A stretch of 64,000 nucleotides of DNA from Rhizobium sp. WSM4643 (GCF_025152745.1 NZ_CP104040.1:310001-374000), one strand, 5' to 3'. Counted from the stretch's first letter, positions 28,002-37,302 are shown. Numbers and translations are program-made. The notes: generated from the sequence alone by a model not told the origin.

Positions 28002-28544
28002 GTGGCTGAATTCGACGACGAACGCATCGCTTCCCTGAAGCAGCGCAGGAAAACCGTCATCCTGGATCGTGTGCTGACCTTCAGCGGCCTGGCGCTTGCC
28101 GGCGCCTCCGCTTTTTTCCCCTGGTACGTGTTCTTCAACGCGGACAAGTTCGGCATCAATGTTGCCACCAGCAGCAATTCGCGCGAACTGCCGGATTGGC
28201 CGGCCCGCAATGTCTTTAGCGTCTCGCCGCTTGCCATGGTCAACAAGAACGAGGGGGACAAGAAGGCCCCGCCGATCGATCCGCTGACGACCGCAACGGT
28301 GTCCGATCTCGGCAAGGAGCGCGATGGCGGCCCCATATTGGAGGATCAGCCCTTCCCCGGGAAGTCTTCTTTTCGCCTGCTGCACGTCTCCAACGGCCGG
28401 GCGCTGATCGAGGATCCCTCCGGCATGTATGTGGTGCGCATCGGCTCGATCCTGCCCGATGAAAGCCGCCTTGCGACACTCGAGCAGCGCGATGGCAAAT
28501 GGGTGATCGTCACCTCAAAGGGTGAGACCTACCAGAACAACTGA
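28002..28544 (+). CDS. Membrane-anchored protein of unknown function next to fliI
   Basis: A 180-residue protein starting at GTG 28002 behind AGGAGAGG, two bases after the fliI stop. A basic cytoplasmic N-terminus (KQRRKTVILDR) is followed by one membrane span (about 24-44) and a ~130-residue periplasmic part. The end (VSNGRALIEDPSGMYVVRIG, GKWVIVTSKGETY) resembles the beta-rich homology domain found in GspC/PilP-type periplasmic proteins. A gene of this kind is conserved here in rhizobial flagellar clusters (from memory), so a motility role is likely; the function is unknown. Confidence 0.75.
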   Translation: MAEFDDERIASLKQRRKTVILDRVLTFSGLALAGASAFFPWYVFFNADKFGINVATSSNSRELPDWPARNVFSVSPLAMVNKNEGDKKAPPIDPLTTATVSDLGKERDGGPILEDQPFPGKSSFRLLHVSNGRALIEDPSGMYVVRIGSILPDESRLATLEQRDGKWVIVTSKGETYQNN

Positions 28545-28565
28545 GCCTGGCCGCAAAATCCAGGC

Positions 28566-28607
28566 AACAGGGGCTCCGCCGCGAACCGGCCGGAGCCCCT
28601 GTTCTTT
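28566..28607 (+). terminator. Intrinsic terminator between the fliI unit and flgB
   Basis: AACAGGGGCTCC (28566-28577) pairs perfectly with GGAGCCCCTGTT (28592-28603) around a 14-nt loop, followed by CTTT. A strong stem in the middle of an otherwise continuous flagellar gene run; flgB probably has its own promoter in 28608-28711. Confidence 0.8.
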
Positions 28608-28711
28608 CGATGGCGGCGGCGTTCGCAGAAAAGCCTCTCGAAGCCTGAATTCCCGTAAGTCCCACGCAAGATTACCGCACTAGGTTCGGGACAGTAAAAA
28701 CGGAGAGTTTC

Positions 28712-29104
28712 ATGCAACCAATCCAACTTTTCGACTTGGCTTCGCGACAGGCGGAATGGCTGACGATCCGTCAGCAGGTTGTTGCCGGCAACATCGCGAA
28801 TGCCAATACCCCGAAGTTCCACGCCAAGGACGTCACGCCCTTTGACGCGGTGCTCGACAAGTCCGACATCGCAATGGCGCGCACCAATCCGGCGCATCTC
28901 AGCGGTAACGATTTCAGCAACAGCGGCGATATCGACGTCAAGGAGGCCGCACTCGACCAGGAAATCGGCGTCCAGGAATCCGGCAATACGGTCGGTTTGG
29001 CCGAGGAGCTTTCCAAGTCGGGCGATATCAAGCGCCAGTACGATCTGAACACCTCGCTGGTCAGTTCCTTCAATCGCATGATGTTGATGACCGTCAGGAA
29101 GTAA
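28712..29104 (+). CDS. flgB: Flagellar proximal rod protein FlgB
   Basis: A 130-residue rod subunit with the N-terminal rod/hook motif ([18 protein letters not shown]) and an amphipathic C-terminal helix ([20 protein letters not shown]). First of the flgB-flgC-fliE rod trio; GGAGAG precedes the start codon. Confidence 0.95.
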   Translation: MQPIQLFDLASRQAEWLTIRQQVVAGNIANANTPKFHAKDVTPFDAVLDKSDIAMARTNPAHLSGNDFSNSGDIDVKEAALDQEIGVQESGNTVGLAEELSKSGDIKRQYDLNTSLVSSFNRMMLMTVRK

Positions 29105-29109
29105 AAGTC

Positions 29110-29526
29110 ATGGATCCGCTTTCAGCAGCAATGAAAATCGCCGGTTCCGGGCTCGAGGCCCAGTCGACGCGGTTACGCATCGTCTCGGAAAACATCGCCA
29201 ACGCCCGCTCGACCGGCGACACACCCGGCGCGGAGCCCTATCGGCGCAAGACGATCACCTTCGGCCAGCAGATGGATCGCACCAGCGGCGTCGAGACGGT
29301 CGGCGTCAAGAAGGTCGGCGTCGACGAAGGCGATTTCAGCACCGAATTCGATCCCAGCAATCCGGCTGCGGACAAGAAGGGCGTCGTCAAGCTGCCGAAC
29401 GTCAACATCCTGGTCGAGATGGCCGACATGCGCGAAGCCAATCGCTCGTATGACGCCAATTTGCAGACCATCAAACAGACCCGCGATCTCATCTCCTCCA
29501 CGATCGACCTCCTGAAGAGCCAATAA
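29110..29526 (+). CDS. flgC: Flagellar proximal rod protein FlgC
   Basis: A 138-residue rod subunit ([22 protein letters not shown] near the N-terminus; [20 protein letters not shown] and a C-terminal helix). It forms the proximal rod with FlgB and FlgF. It starts 5 bp after flgB and ends 3 bp before fliE. Confidence 0.96.
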   Translation: MDPLSAAMKIAGSGLEAQSTRLRIVSENIANARSTGDTPGAEPYRRKTITFGQQMDRTSGVETVGVKKVGVDEGDFSTEFDPSNPAADKKGVVKLPNVNILVEMADMREANRSYDANLQTIKQTRDLISSTIDLLKSQ

Positions 29527-29529
29527 TCA

Positions 29530-29871
29530 ATGATCAGCAGCGTCCAGAATGTCAGCAACCTGTCGATGACCCGTGCGCTTGGCGCCGTCGACACCGAAAA
29601 TTCCGCCTCCTCGTCTGCCAGCACCATGCCGGGCACTGCGGGTGCCGCCAACGGCATGAGTTTCGCCTCCGTCATGGGCAACATGGCGAGCGACGCGGTC
29701 AGCAGCCTGAAGGGTGCGGAAAGCATGTCCTTTGCCGGTATCAAGGGCACGGCGACGACGCGTGAAGTCGTCGATTCCATGCTCCAGGCCGAGCAGACGC
29801 TGCAGACCGCGATTTCCATCCGCGACAAGGTCGTCTCGGCCTTTCTCGAAGTCACCAAGATGCAGATGTAA
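29530..29871 (+). CDS. fliE: Flagellar basal-body protein FliE
   Basis: A 113-residue protein that joins the MS ring to the rod. The C-terminal half carries the FliE signature (VDSMLQAEQTLQTAISIRDK, ending in VVSAFLEVTKMQM); the N-terminal half is Ser/Ala-rich. Confidence 0.95.
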   Translation: MISSVQNVSNLSMTRALGAVDTENSASSSASTMPGTAGAANGMSFASVMGNMASDAVSSLKGAESMSFAGIKGTATTREVVDSMLQAEQTLQTAISIRDKVVSAFLEVTKMQM

Positions 29872-29890
29872 CTGATTTGAGGACGAACAC

Positions 29891-30679
29891 ATGAGAGCGC
29901 TCGCCATCGCAGCAACGGGCATGGATGCCCAGCAGACCAATCTGGAAGTCATCGCGAACAATATCGCGAACATCAATACGACGGGTTTCAAGCGCGCCCG
30001 CGCCGAATTCTCCGATCTTCTCTACCAGACCGAACGTGCCAAGGGTGTCGCCAACCGTGCCAACCAGGCCGTCGTTCCGGAAGGTGCCAATATCGGCCTC
30101 GGCGTCCAGACCTCGGCGGTCCGCAACCTGCATCTCCAGGGCGAACTGACCCAGACCGGCAACGATCTCGACGTGGCGCTGATCGGCAAGGGCTTCTTCC
30201 AGATCCAGTCAACCGACGGTACGACGCTTTACAGCCGCGCCGGCGCCTTCAACAAGAACGACCAGGGCCAGCTCGTCACCATCGATGGCTACGAGGTCCT
30301 TCCCGGCATCACTATTCCGACCGGCTCGACCGAGCTGACGATCAGCCGCTCGGGCGAAGTCTCGGCCAAGCTGCCGGGTGCGGCGGCGGCGACCGTGCTC
30401 GGGCAGCTGACGCTTGCCGACTTCGTCAACGAGGCGGGTCTCCAGCCGCTCGGCGACAATCTCTTCCAGGAGACGCCGGCCTCCGGCGAAGCCGTCATCG
30501 GCAATCCCGATGAGGAAGGTTTCGCCTACATGAAACAGGGCTATCTGGAATCCTCAAACGTCGACCCGGTGAAGGAAATCACCGAGTTGATTTCGGCCCA
30601 GCGCGCTTACGAAATGAATTCCAAGGTGATCACCACCGCTGATGAAATGGCCTCCATCGTCAGCAAGAACCTGAAGTAA
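29891..30679 (+). CDS. flgG: Flagellar distal rod protein FlgG
   Basis: A 262-residue distal-rod subunit with [20 protein letters not shown] at the N-terminus, a central [17 protein letters not shown] core, and a C-terminal [20 protein letters not shown] helix. Length is typical. Followed by flgA and flgI, which build the P-ring around the rod. Confidence 0.97.
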   Translation: MRALAIAATGMDAQQTNLEVIANNIANINTTGFKRARAEFSDLLYQTERAKGVANRANQAVVPEGANIGLGVQTSAVRNLHLQGELTQTGNDLDVALIGKGFFQIQSTDGTTLYSRAGAFNKNDQGQLVTIDGYEVLPGITIPTGSTELTISRSGEVSAKLPGAAAATVLGQLTLADFVNEAGLQPLGDNLFQETPASGEAVIGNPDEEGFAYMKQGYLESSNVDPVKEITELISAQRAYEMNSKVITTADEMASIVSKNLK

Positions 30680-30694
30680 GGGAAGGGCCGAAAC

Positions 30695-31177
30695 ATGATG
30701 TTTTGCCGGGCAGGACACATCTCAGGATGGGTGGCAGCAGCCACGATCGCAGTCGCGGGCATTGTCTTGCCCGCGTCGGCGGATGCCGGCATGGGTTATG
30801 CCGTCGTCCCGACCACGATCATCTACCCCGGCGACACATTGTCGGCCAGCCAGCTCCAGGAAGTCGAGGTCACCAACCCCAACCTCGCCGGCGATTATGC
30901 CAAATCCGTTTCGCAGGTCGAAGGCATGGTTTCCAAACGCACGCTGTTACCGGGCCGCACGATCTCGGTCTCGGCCCTGCGCGAGGCCTATACGGTGACC
31001 CGCGGCTCTTCGATTCGCCTGGTCTTCACGCTCGGCGCGATGACGATTTCCGCCGCTGGCACGCCGCTTGAAGACGGCGCGACCGGGCAGGTCGTCCGCG
31101 CCCGCAATATGGATTCCGGCGTCATCGTCAGCGGCACGGTGCTTGCGGACGGCACGGTCCATGTGAGGGCAAAATGA
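30695..31177 (+). CDS. flgA: P-ring assembly chaperone FlgA
   Basis: A 160-residue periplasmic protein with a signal peptide (about 1-31, ending ASADA) and a SAF domain at about 85-155 (GRTISVSALREAY; GATGQVVRARNMDSGVIVSG). FlgA helps FlgI polymerise into the P-ring. It is shorter than E. coli FlgA and lacks part of the N-terminal region, as in other rhizobia. Overlaps flgI by four bases. Confidence 0.92.
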   Translation: MMFCRAGHISGWVAAATIAVAGIVLPASADAGMGYAVVPTTIIYPGDTLSASQLQEVEVTNPNLAGDYAKSVSQVEGMVSKRTLLPGRTISVSALREAYTVTRGSSIRLVFTLGAMTISAAGTPLEDGATGQVVRARNMDSGVIVSGTVLADGTVHVRAK

Positions 31178-32295
31178 AACTGTTCTTCCGTTTCGTCACT
31201 CTTGTCGCGGTTCTCGCCATGAGTTTGGCTGATGTCGCGCCCGCCTGGGCGCTGACCTCCCGCATCAAGGACATCGCCTCCCTTCAGGCCGGCCGCGATA
31301 ACCAGCTGATCGGTTATGGACTCATTGTCGGCCTCCAGGGGACCGGCGACGGCTTCCGGTCCTCGCCCTTCACTGAACAGTCGATGCGCGCGATGCTGCA
31401 GAATCTCGGCATCTCGACGCAGGGCGGCCAGTCCAACGCCAAGAACACTGCGGCCGTGATGGTCACCGCCAACCTGCCTCCTTTCGCAAGCCCCGGCAGC
31501 CGTATCGACGTGACGGTGAGCTCGCTCGGTGATGCGACGTCGCTGCGCGGCGGCACGCTGGTTATGACCTCGCTTTCCGGCGCCGACGGACAAATCTATG
31601 CCGTTGCGCAGGGTGCCGCCATCGTTTCCGGTTTTCAGGCGCAGGGCCAGGCGGCGACCGTGACCGAAGGCGTCACCACTGCCGGCCGCGTTCCGGGCGG
31701 CGCGATTATCGAGCGCGAACTGCCGTCCCGCTTCGAGGACTCTGTCAATCTCGTCCTGCAACTGCGCAACCCCGACTTCTCGACGGCGATTCGTATCGCC
31801 GACATCGTCAACGGTTATGCCTCGGCGCGCTTCGGCGGCCCGGTTGCCGAAGCCAAGGATTCGCAGGAGGTCGTGATCCAGAAGCCGCGCACGGCCGATC
31901 TCACCCGGCTGATGGCCGATATCGAAAATCTCATCGTCGAGACCGATACGCCGGCCAAGGTGGTCATCAACGAACGCACCGGAACGATCGTCATCGGCTC
32001 GGATGTCCGCGTCTCGCCGGTCGCAGTCAGCTACGGCACGCTTACGGTTCAGGTCACCGAGACGCCGCAGATCATTCAGCCCGAACCCTTCTCGCAAGGC
32101 CGGACCGCCGTCCAGCCGCAGACCGATATTTCCGCCGAGCAGACCGGCGGGCGCGTTGCCATCATCGACGGCCCCGACCTCAGGACTCTCGTCGCCGGCC
32201 TCAACAATATCGGCGTGAAACCGGATGGCATCATCGCCATTCTCCAGGGCATCAAGTCGGCGGGAGCCCTGCAGGCGGAGCTTGTGCTGCAATGA
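31174..32295 (+). CDS. flgI: Flagellar P-ring protein FlgI
   Basis: A 373-residue P-ring subunit with a Sec signal peptide (cleavage likely after PAWA, just before LTSRIKDIAS) and the family signatures DNQLIGYGLIVGLQGTGDG and RTGTIVIGSDVRVSPVAVSY. Length is typical. Overlaps flgA and motE by four bases each. Confidence 0.97.
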   Translation: MKLFFRFVTLVAVLAMSLADVAPAWALTSRIKDIASLQAGRDNQLIGYGLIVGLQGTGDGFRSSPFTEQSMRAMLQNLGISTQGGQSNAKNTAAVMVTANLPPFASPGSRIDVTVSSLGDATSLRGGTLVMTSLSGADGQIYAVAQGAAIVSGFQAQGQAATVTEGVTTAGRVPGGAIIERELPSRFEDSVNLVLQLRNPDFSTAIRIADIVNGYASARFGGPVAEAKDSQEVVIQKPRTADLTRLMADIENLIVETDTPAKVVINERTGTIVIGSDVRVSPVAVSYGTLTVQVTETPQIIQPEPFSQGRTAVQPQTDISAEQTGGRVAIIDGPDLRTLVAGLNNIGVKPDGIIAILQGIKSAGALQAELVLQ

Positions 32296-32834
32296 TTGAT
32301 ATCATCAACCGTGACATGACGGTTCTGCAACTGCTGCGCCGGCTGGCGCTGCCGGCCGCGGGCCTCGTCCTTCTGTCGATCCCCGGCGCCTTCGCGCAGG
32401 AACATGCGCCGGCTGGCGACATCATCTCCCAGGACGAGGTCAAGCAGTTCTGCACCAACATTGCCGATCCCGCCCGCGACCAGCGTTACCTCTTGCAGAA
32501 GCAGGAACTGGAAAAGCTTCGCGCCGACATCGACGCCCGCATGGCGGAAATGGACAAGCGCAAGGCCGAATACCAGGATTGGCTGAAGCGGCGCGACGAT
32601 TTCCTGAAGCAGGCGGAAGCCGGCCTCACCGAGATCTACAGGAAGATGAAACCGGATGCGGCCGCCCTACAGTTGCAGGACATGAAGATCGAGGTGGCCT
32701 CTGCCGTGATCATGCGGCTCGGCCCGCGGCAGTCGAGCCTCATCCTCAACGAGATGGACCCGCAAAAGGCCGCTGTCATCGCCAGCGTCATTGCCAGTGC
32801 GTCCGATCCCAACACGTCGAAGGATCCTTCATGA
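32292..32834 (+). CDS. motE: MotE, periplasmic chaperone for MotC
   Basis: A 180-residue exported protein: N-terminal hydrophobic signal (LALPAAGLVLLSIPGAFA), a coiled coil (about 75-125, KQELEKLRADIDARMAEMDK), and a C-terminal MgtE-N-like helical part (LGPRQSSLILNEMDPQKAAV). In S. meliloti MotE at this locus is a disulphide-linked chaperone for MotC folding; C54 in QFCTNIADP could be the disulphide cysteine. Overlaps flgI and flgH by four bases each. Confidence 0.87.
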   Translation: MIDIINRDMTVLQLLRRLALPAAGLVLLSIPGAFAQEHAPAGDIISQDEVKQFCTNIADPARDQRYLLQKQELEKLRADIDARMAEMDKRKAEYQDWLKRRDDFLKQAEAGLTEIYRKMKPDAAALQLQDMKIEVASAVIMRLGPRQSSLILNEMDPQKAAVIASVIASASDPNTSKDPS

Positions 32835-33547
32835 ATATGCGTTTCCCGGCCGCGATCGCCGCCCTCGCACTCCTTGCAGGTTGCCAGTCTCCGACGGCGG
32901 TCAGCGAGATCGGCCGTGCGCCCGCCATGAGCCCGATCGGCAGCGGCCTCGCCTATGGCCAGACGCCGCAGATGGCACTTTATCCGAAGCAGCCGCGCGC
33001 CGTCGCGCAGGGCTATTCGCTGTGGAGCGATTCGCAGGCCGCACTTTTCAAGGACGCGCGCGCGCTCAACGTCGGCGACATCCTGACCGTCGACATCCAG
33101 ATCAACGACAAAGGCTCCTTCGACAACGAGACCAACCGCAGCCGCAAGAATTCGAGCGGCATGAACTGGGACGTCAACGCCCAGATCTTCGGCTGGACGC
33201 CCGAGTCCAAGACCGACCTGACCTATGGGTCCGACACCAGCACCGACGGCAAAGGCAAGATCGAGCGCACCGACAAGCTCACCCTTCTGGTCGCCGCCGT
33301 CGTCACCGGCATTCTCGAAAACGGCAACCTCGTCATATCGGGCTCGCAGGAAGTCCGCCTGAACCAGGAACTGCGCATCCTGAACGTCGCCGGCATCGTT
33401 CGTCCGCAGGACGTCAATGCCGAAAATCAGATCTCCTATGACAAGATTGCCGAAGCCCGCATCTCCTACGGCGGCCGTGGCCGCCTGATGGAAGTGCAGC
33501 AGCCTCCGCGCGGCCAGCAGGCCGTCGATCTTTTCTCGCCGCTTTGA
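32831..33547 (+). CDS. flgH: Flagellar L-ring lipoprotein FlgH
   Basis: A 238-residue outer-membrane L-ring subunit with a lipobox ending at C18 (LALLAGC) and family motifs SLWSDSQAALFKDARALNVG and GNLVISGSQEVRLNQELR. I chose ATG 32831, which overlaps the motE TGA (ATGA); the frame is open 84 codons further upstream but without support. Confidence 0.96.
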   Translation: MNMRFPAAIAALALLAGCQSPTAVSEIGRAPAMSPIGSGLAYGQTPQMALYPKQPRAVAQGYSLWSDSQAALFKDARALNVGDILTVDIQINDKGSFDNETNRSRKNSSGMNWDVNAQIFGWTPESKTDLTYGSDTSTDGKGKIERTDKLTLLVAAVVTGILENGNLVISGSQEVRLNQELRILNVAGIVRPQDVNAENQISYDKIAEARISYGGRGRLMEVQQPPRGQQAVDLFSPL

Positions 33548-33559
33548 GGCTGAACGACG

Positions 33560-34066
33560 ATGGCAGAGCCAGACGTAAGCGCAGGTCAACCGAACAAGAA
33601 ATCCGGCTCGTTGATGACGATCATCGGCATCGCCGTCCTGACGCTCGTCGGCGCCGGCGGCGGCTGGGCGGTCGGCACGATCGTCGCACCCAACATCAAG
33701 GGTGCCAAGGAGGTCGAGCAGGCCAAGGGTGCCGAGGCCAAGAAGAAGGCCGAGGAAGGTCTGGCGCGGATCTCGACCGAGGCCAACAACGTCGTCCAAC
33801 TCGAACCGATCACCTCGAACCTCGCCTACCCCTCGGAAAACTGGGTCCGACTCGAAGTCGCGCTGCTGTTCAACGGGCCGCCGGATGTCAAGGTTTCAGA
33901 GGATATTCATCAGGATATCCTCGCCTATATCAGAACCGTTTCCCTTCAGCAGATCGAGGGGCCGCGCGGCTTTCAATATCTCAAGGATGACATACAGGAA
34001 CGTGTTGACCTTCGCTCGCAAGGGCGGGTATCGAAGGTCATGTTCAGGACATTTGTCATCGAATGA
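33560..34066 (+). CDS. fliL: Flagellar basal-body protein FliL
   Basis: A 168-residue single-span protein (membrane segment about 18-38) with a charged coiled linker and a periplasmic stomatin-like FliL domain (LEPITSNLAYPSENWVRLEV; SEDIHQDILAYIRTVSL). FliL surrounds the stator and stabilises torque generation. A second protein with similar layout lies at 58344. Overlaps fliP by four bases. Confidence 0.93.
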   Translation: MAEPDVSAGQPNKKSGSLMTIIGIAVLTLVGAGGGWAVGTIVAPNIKGAKEVEQAKGAEAKKKAEEGLARISTEANNVVQLEPITSNLAYPSENWVRLEVALLFNGPPDVKVSEDIHQDILAYIRTVSLQQIEGPRGFQYLKDDIQERVDLRSQGRVSKVMFRTFVIE

Positions 34067-34797
34067 TTCGTCTCATAGTTTTCCTTGCCATGATGGCGGT
34101 ACCGGAACTGGCGGTGGCACAGCAGCTGCCGACTGACTTGTTGAACGTCCCGGTCGATGGCTCCGTCGCCGCCTGGATCATCCGCACATTCGGCCTGCTG
34201 ACCATTCTTTCGGTCGCGCCGGGCATCCTGATCATGGTGACGAGCTTCCCGCGCTTCGTCATCGCCTTCTCGATCCTGCGCTCAGGGATGGGCCTCTCTT
34301 CGACGCCTTCCAACATGATCCTTTTGTCGCTGTCGCTGTTCATGACCTTCTACGTCATGTCGCCGACCTTCGATCAGGCCTGGCAGAACGGCGTGCAGCC
34401 GCTGCTTGCCAATCAGATCAATGAGACCGAGGCGGTCCAGCGTATCGCCGAACCCTTCCGCACCTTCATGGCGGCCAATACCCGCGACAAGGATCTGGCG
34501 CTCTTCGTCGATCTGGCGCGCGAACGCGGACAGAATATCCAGACGACCAATCCGATCGACTATCGGGTGCTGATCCCGGCCTTCATGATTTCCGAAATTC
34601 GCCGCGGCTTCGAGATCGGCTTCCTCGTCGTGCTGCCGTTCCTCGTCATCGACCTGATCGTCGCGACCATCACCATGGCGATGGGCATGATGATGCTGCC
34701 GCCGACCTCAATCTCGTTGCCTTTCAAGATTCTCTTCTTCGTGCTGATCGACGGCTGGAACCTGCTGGTCGGCAGCCTGGTGCGTTCGTTCAACTGA
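34063..34797 (+). CDS. fliP: Flagellar export gate protein FliP
   Basis: A 244-residue export-gate subunit with a signal peptide and four spans; signatures are SFPRFVIAFSILRSGMGL and VLIPAFMISEIRRGFEIGFL, and MAMGMMMLPPTSISLPFKIL near the end. FliP forms the central pore with FliQ and FliR, encoded about 19-22 kb to the right. No fliO is recognised nearby. Confidence 0.97.
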   Translation: MIRLIVFLAMMAVPELAVAQQLPTDLLNVPVDGSVAAWIIRTFGLLTILSVAPGILIMVTSFPRFVIAFSILRSGMGLSSTPSNMILLSLSLFMTFYVMSPTFDQAWQNGVQPLLANQINETEAVQRIAEPFRTFMAANTRDKDLALFVDLARERGQNIQTTNPIDYRVLIPAFMISEIRRGFEIGFLVVLPFLVIDLIVATITMAMGMMMLPPTSISLPFKILFFVLIDGWNLLVGSLVRSFN

Positions 34798-34830
34798 CCG
34801 GCTGCCGCCGGTTGATATTCGCCAATGAGA

Positions 34831-34863
34831 AACCCGCCGGATCGCTCCGGCGGGTTCTTTAAT
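34831..34863 (+). terminator. Intrinsic terminator after fliP
   Basis: AACCCGCCGG (34831-34840) pairs with CCGGCGGGTT (34847-34856) around a 6-nt loop, followed by CTTTAATT. It ends the flgF-fliP gene run; the next gene is on the other strand and also ends nearby. Confidence 0.88.
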
Positions 34864-34941
34864 TATGCCGCAATTCGAGATGTTAAAACGTCCTTTGAGC
34901 GTCCGAAGGATGCGCGGCGCTGTGTAGTGGTCGAAAAGCCC

Positions 34942-36858
34942 TCACTCGGCCGCGAACGGCGCCGTGCGCGGCGGCAGCGCCGGAATGTCCATGTGCTCGG
35001 GTGCAAGACCCTGCTTGGCACGGTCGGCCATGACTTCATAGGCCTGCTCCAGATGGTCGCAGAACCGTTCGGCATCGAAGAGCGGCGCGATATAGCGCTT
35101 CTCCTTGAGATGCGCCTTGTATTGCGCGATCCGCGCGGGGTTCTGCGCCAGTTCGACGGCAAGATCCTCATAGGCCTGCAGGTCGGCTGCAACGAGTTCG
35201 GGCAGGTCGATGGCCCTGAGCAGGCTCTCGCTGACGCGTGAGGCGAAGTTGGTGCCCTTGACGGTCAGGACCGGCAGGCCGCCCCAGAGTTGCTCCGAGG
35301 TGGTCGTGTGGCCGTTGACGGGGAAGGTGTCGATGCCGATGTCGGCCGCCTGCTGACGGTCGATGTGCTCTTCATAGGGCGCGCGCGGGCAGAAGATGAT
35401 CCGCTTGGCGGAGATCCCTGCCGCCTGGAATTGCTTCAGGAGGTTCGCCTGGTTGCGCGGCGTGTTCGCCATCAGCCAGAGCACGCTGTTCGGCGCGCGC
35501 TTGAGAATGCGGCACCAGCTGTCGATCGTCTCCGGCGTGATTTTGCGGTTGCCGTTGAAGGACGCGAAGATGAAGGCGTCTTCCGGCAGGCCGAGCTGCT
35601 CGCGGGTGACAGGGCGCGGCTTCGGGCGATGCATCGGGTCGTTCGGCTGGTAGCTCTCCGGCAGCCGGCAGAATTTCTCATGGTAGAAGGGCTTGGCCAC
35701 CTCGGGCAATACCGAATGGTCGCCGATGACGTAGTCGAGATCGATATTGACCGTGCTGCCGGGGAAACCGAGCCAGCCGACATGCACCGGCGCGAGCGGC
35801 AAATTGAAGGCCGACGCGCGGCTGCCCGAAGTATGACCCTTCAGGTCGACCATGATGTCGATATTATGCTCGCGTACCGCTGCGAGCATCCCCTGGTCGG
35901 AGAAGCCGTGAACGGTGACGACCCGGCCCCAGCGGCTGCGGTCGGTATTGTTATGCTTGAGGTACTCAGGGCCTGTATGGCAGAAGAGCGTCACCTCGAA
36001 CCGGTCCTTGTCGTGCAGTTCGAGGATGCGCTGCAAGAGCTTCATCGTCGCGTGGCGGTCCCAGAAGTCAGATGACATGTAGCCGATCCGGATCTTGTCC
36101 GACCAGCTGTGCGGCTGGTTGCGGCGGAAGGCCACCCGTTCCGGGTTGAGGGGAGTGGTGCCGATCGTCGCATATCGATTGAAATCCTCGTTGCCGCACC
36201 AGTGCAGATGATAGAACGGGTTATCCTTGCGCAGGATCTCGACATCGCCCTTTGCGAGTGAGGCATCGATCACTGCCTGGTGTTTGCTTGCCTCTTCGAA
36301 CTCATTGAATTCGCGAGCGAAAACCAGATGCAGGAAGCGGAATGCGAGATTGCCTGGAAACCGCTTGAAGAGGTTGCGCGACAGGCTCTGGTTGGTTGCG
36401 TCGTTCAGATCATCGCTCAGAAGCAGGGCTGCCAGGCGCATATGATCGGGATTGGCACTCTGCGACAGCACCGTCTTGAACGGGCGGATGATATCGCGCT
36501 GCTGCCGCTTCAGATAGATCGCGGTGATGATGAAGGCGAGTTCCGGGTCTTCCTGCGCCTTGCTAAGGTTTCGCATGGCGATCAGCAGAGCATCGTCCTC
36601 GCTGCCGGTCTCGTAGTGCAGCTTGGCCGCCTGCTTCTGGTATTCGTAGGAATTCGGTCCTTCACAGCTGCCGGCCAGGCCATAGGCTTTCGCGGCATCG
36701 GCCTTGAAACCGAGCTGCACGAGGTTCTTGGCCAGCAACGCATAGGTCTTGGCGTCCTGCTGAATATCCATCAGCTGATTGAGCGTCGCCAAGGACTGTG
36801 TGTAGCGGCCCATCTGGTAATCCTTGGATGCCGCAGAGAACGAAACTTTGCTGTTCAA
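34942..36858 (-). CDS. TPR/GT41 glycosyltransferase, candidate flagellin O-glycosyltransferase
   Basis: A 638-residue protein with TPR-like helical repeats over about 1-220 (QMGRYTQSLATLNQLMDIQ; NLVQLGFKADAAKAYGLAG) and a SPINDLY/OGT-type GT41 catalytic region. Its signatures are IGYMSSDFWDRHATMKLL (~255), APVHVGWLGFPGSTVNIDLD (~356), FNGNRKITPETIDSWCRIL (~436) and FPVNGHTTTSEQLWGGLPVL (~513). The frame is open 82 codons further upstream, but I place the start at TTG 36858 because GGAG lies 7 bases before it. It is divergent from four flagellin genes. FlmG of Caulobacter has this architecture and modifies flagellins; that role here is inferred. Confidence 0.82.
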   Translation of the reverse strand: MNSKVSFSAASKDYQMGRYTQSLATLNQLMDIQQDAKTYALLAKNLVQLGFKADAAKAYGLAGSCEGPNSYEYQKQAAKLHYETGSEDDALLIAMRNLSKAQEDPELAFIITAIYLKRQQRDIIRPFKTVLSQSANPDHMRLAALLLSDDLNDATNQSLSRNLFKRFPGNLAFRFLHLVFAREFNEFEEASKHQAVIDASLAKGDVEILRKDNPFYHLHWCGNEDFNRYATIGTTPLNPERVAFRRNQPHSWSDKIRIGYMSSDFWDRHATMKLLQRILELHDKDRFEVTLFCHTGPEYLKHNNTDRSRWGRVVTVHGFSDQGMLAAVREHNIDIMVDLKGHTSGSRASAFNLPLAPVHVGWLGFPGSTVNIDLDYVIGDHSVLPEVAKPFYHEKFCRLPESYQPNDPMHRPKPRPVTREQLGLPEDAFIFASFNGNRKITPETIDSWCRILKRAPNSVLWLMANTPRNQANLLKQFQAAGISAKRIIFCPRAPYEEHIDRQQAADIGIDTFPVNGHTTTSEQLWGGLPVLTVKGTNFASRVSESLLRAIDLPELVAADLQAYEDLAVELAQNPARIAQYKAHLKEKRYIAPLFDAERFCDHLEQAYEVMADRAKQGLAPEHMDIPALPPRTAPFAAE

Positions 36859-37302
36859 AACCCAACTCCGTGAAGGAAATGTTCTGGCGTCGACCGCCGA
36901 GGCACGGACAGGCCGTCCGCCGCAAAACGGGGCGGTTCGGTCCGATGGTGCTATCCCGGCGCCTGCCACATTGGCATTCGAAGCTTGCTTGAAACCGGTG
37001 CGCTTAATGAGCCTCTGTTTTTGCGGGAAAATGCCGACTTTGCCTAGGGAAAGCGCTTGGTTTTCAAGAAAAATAGGATGCCAAGGAATATATTCAGCAA
37101 GCATTAACTATGCCCGCGAGGAGCCGGTCTGGGCCCTGTATTTTTAAGGAGTTGGCAAGCATTGGCTGCGAGATTGCCCTGGACATGACGGGTTTGGGCC
37201 AAACAAAAAAGGCGCCGAGTAGCATGAAGCTGGTCCGTCATCGCCGGTACTATAGTCCGGTATGTCCTCCTTTTTGTATCTAGTTTTCCAGGGGACAGAC
37301 TT
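36859..37302. promoter_or_regulatory. Divergent region between the GT41 gene and flaA
   Basis: A 444-bp gap with no convincing gene, although the frame of the GT41 gene stays open into it to 37104. It contains the flaA leader from GCATGA at 37222, with CCGG (37244-37247) and CCGG (37257-37260) forming a short hairpin before ATGTCC and a pyrimidine run. GGGGA serves as ribosome binding site. The leader resembles those of flaB and flaC. No CtrA-type box was found here. Confidence 0.6.

Noticed and set aside
30988..32292. A 434-codon minus-strand frame opposite flgI
   Set aside because: Shadow of flgI and flgA; sequence is Gly/Arg/Asp-rich with no motif.
36859..37104. Longer form of the GT41 protein starting at 37104
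   Set aside because: The extra 82 residues are low in helix-forming TPR pattern; GGAG placed 7 bases before TTG 36858 supports the shorter form.
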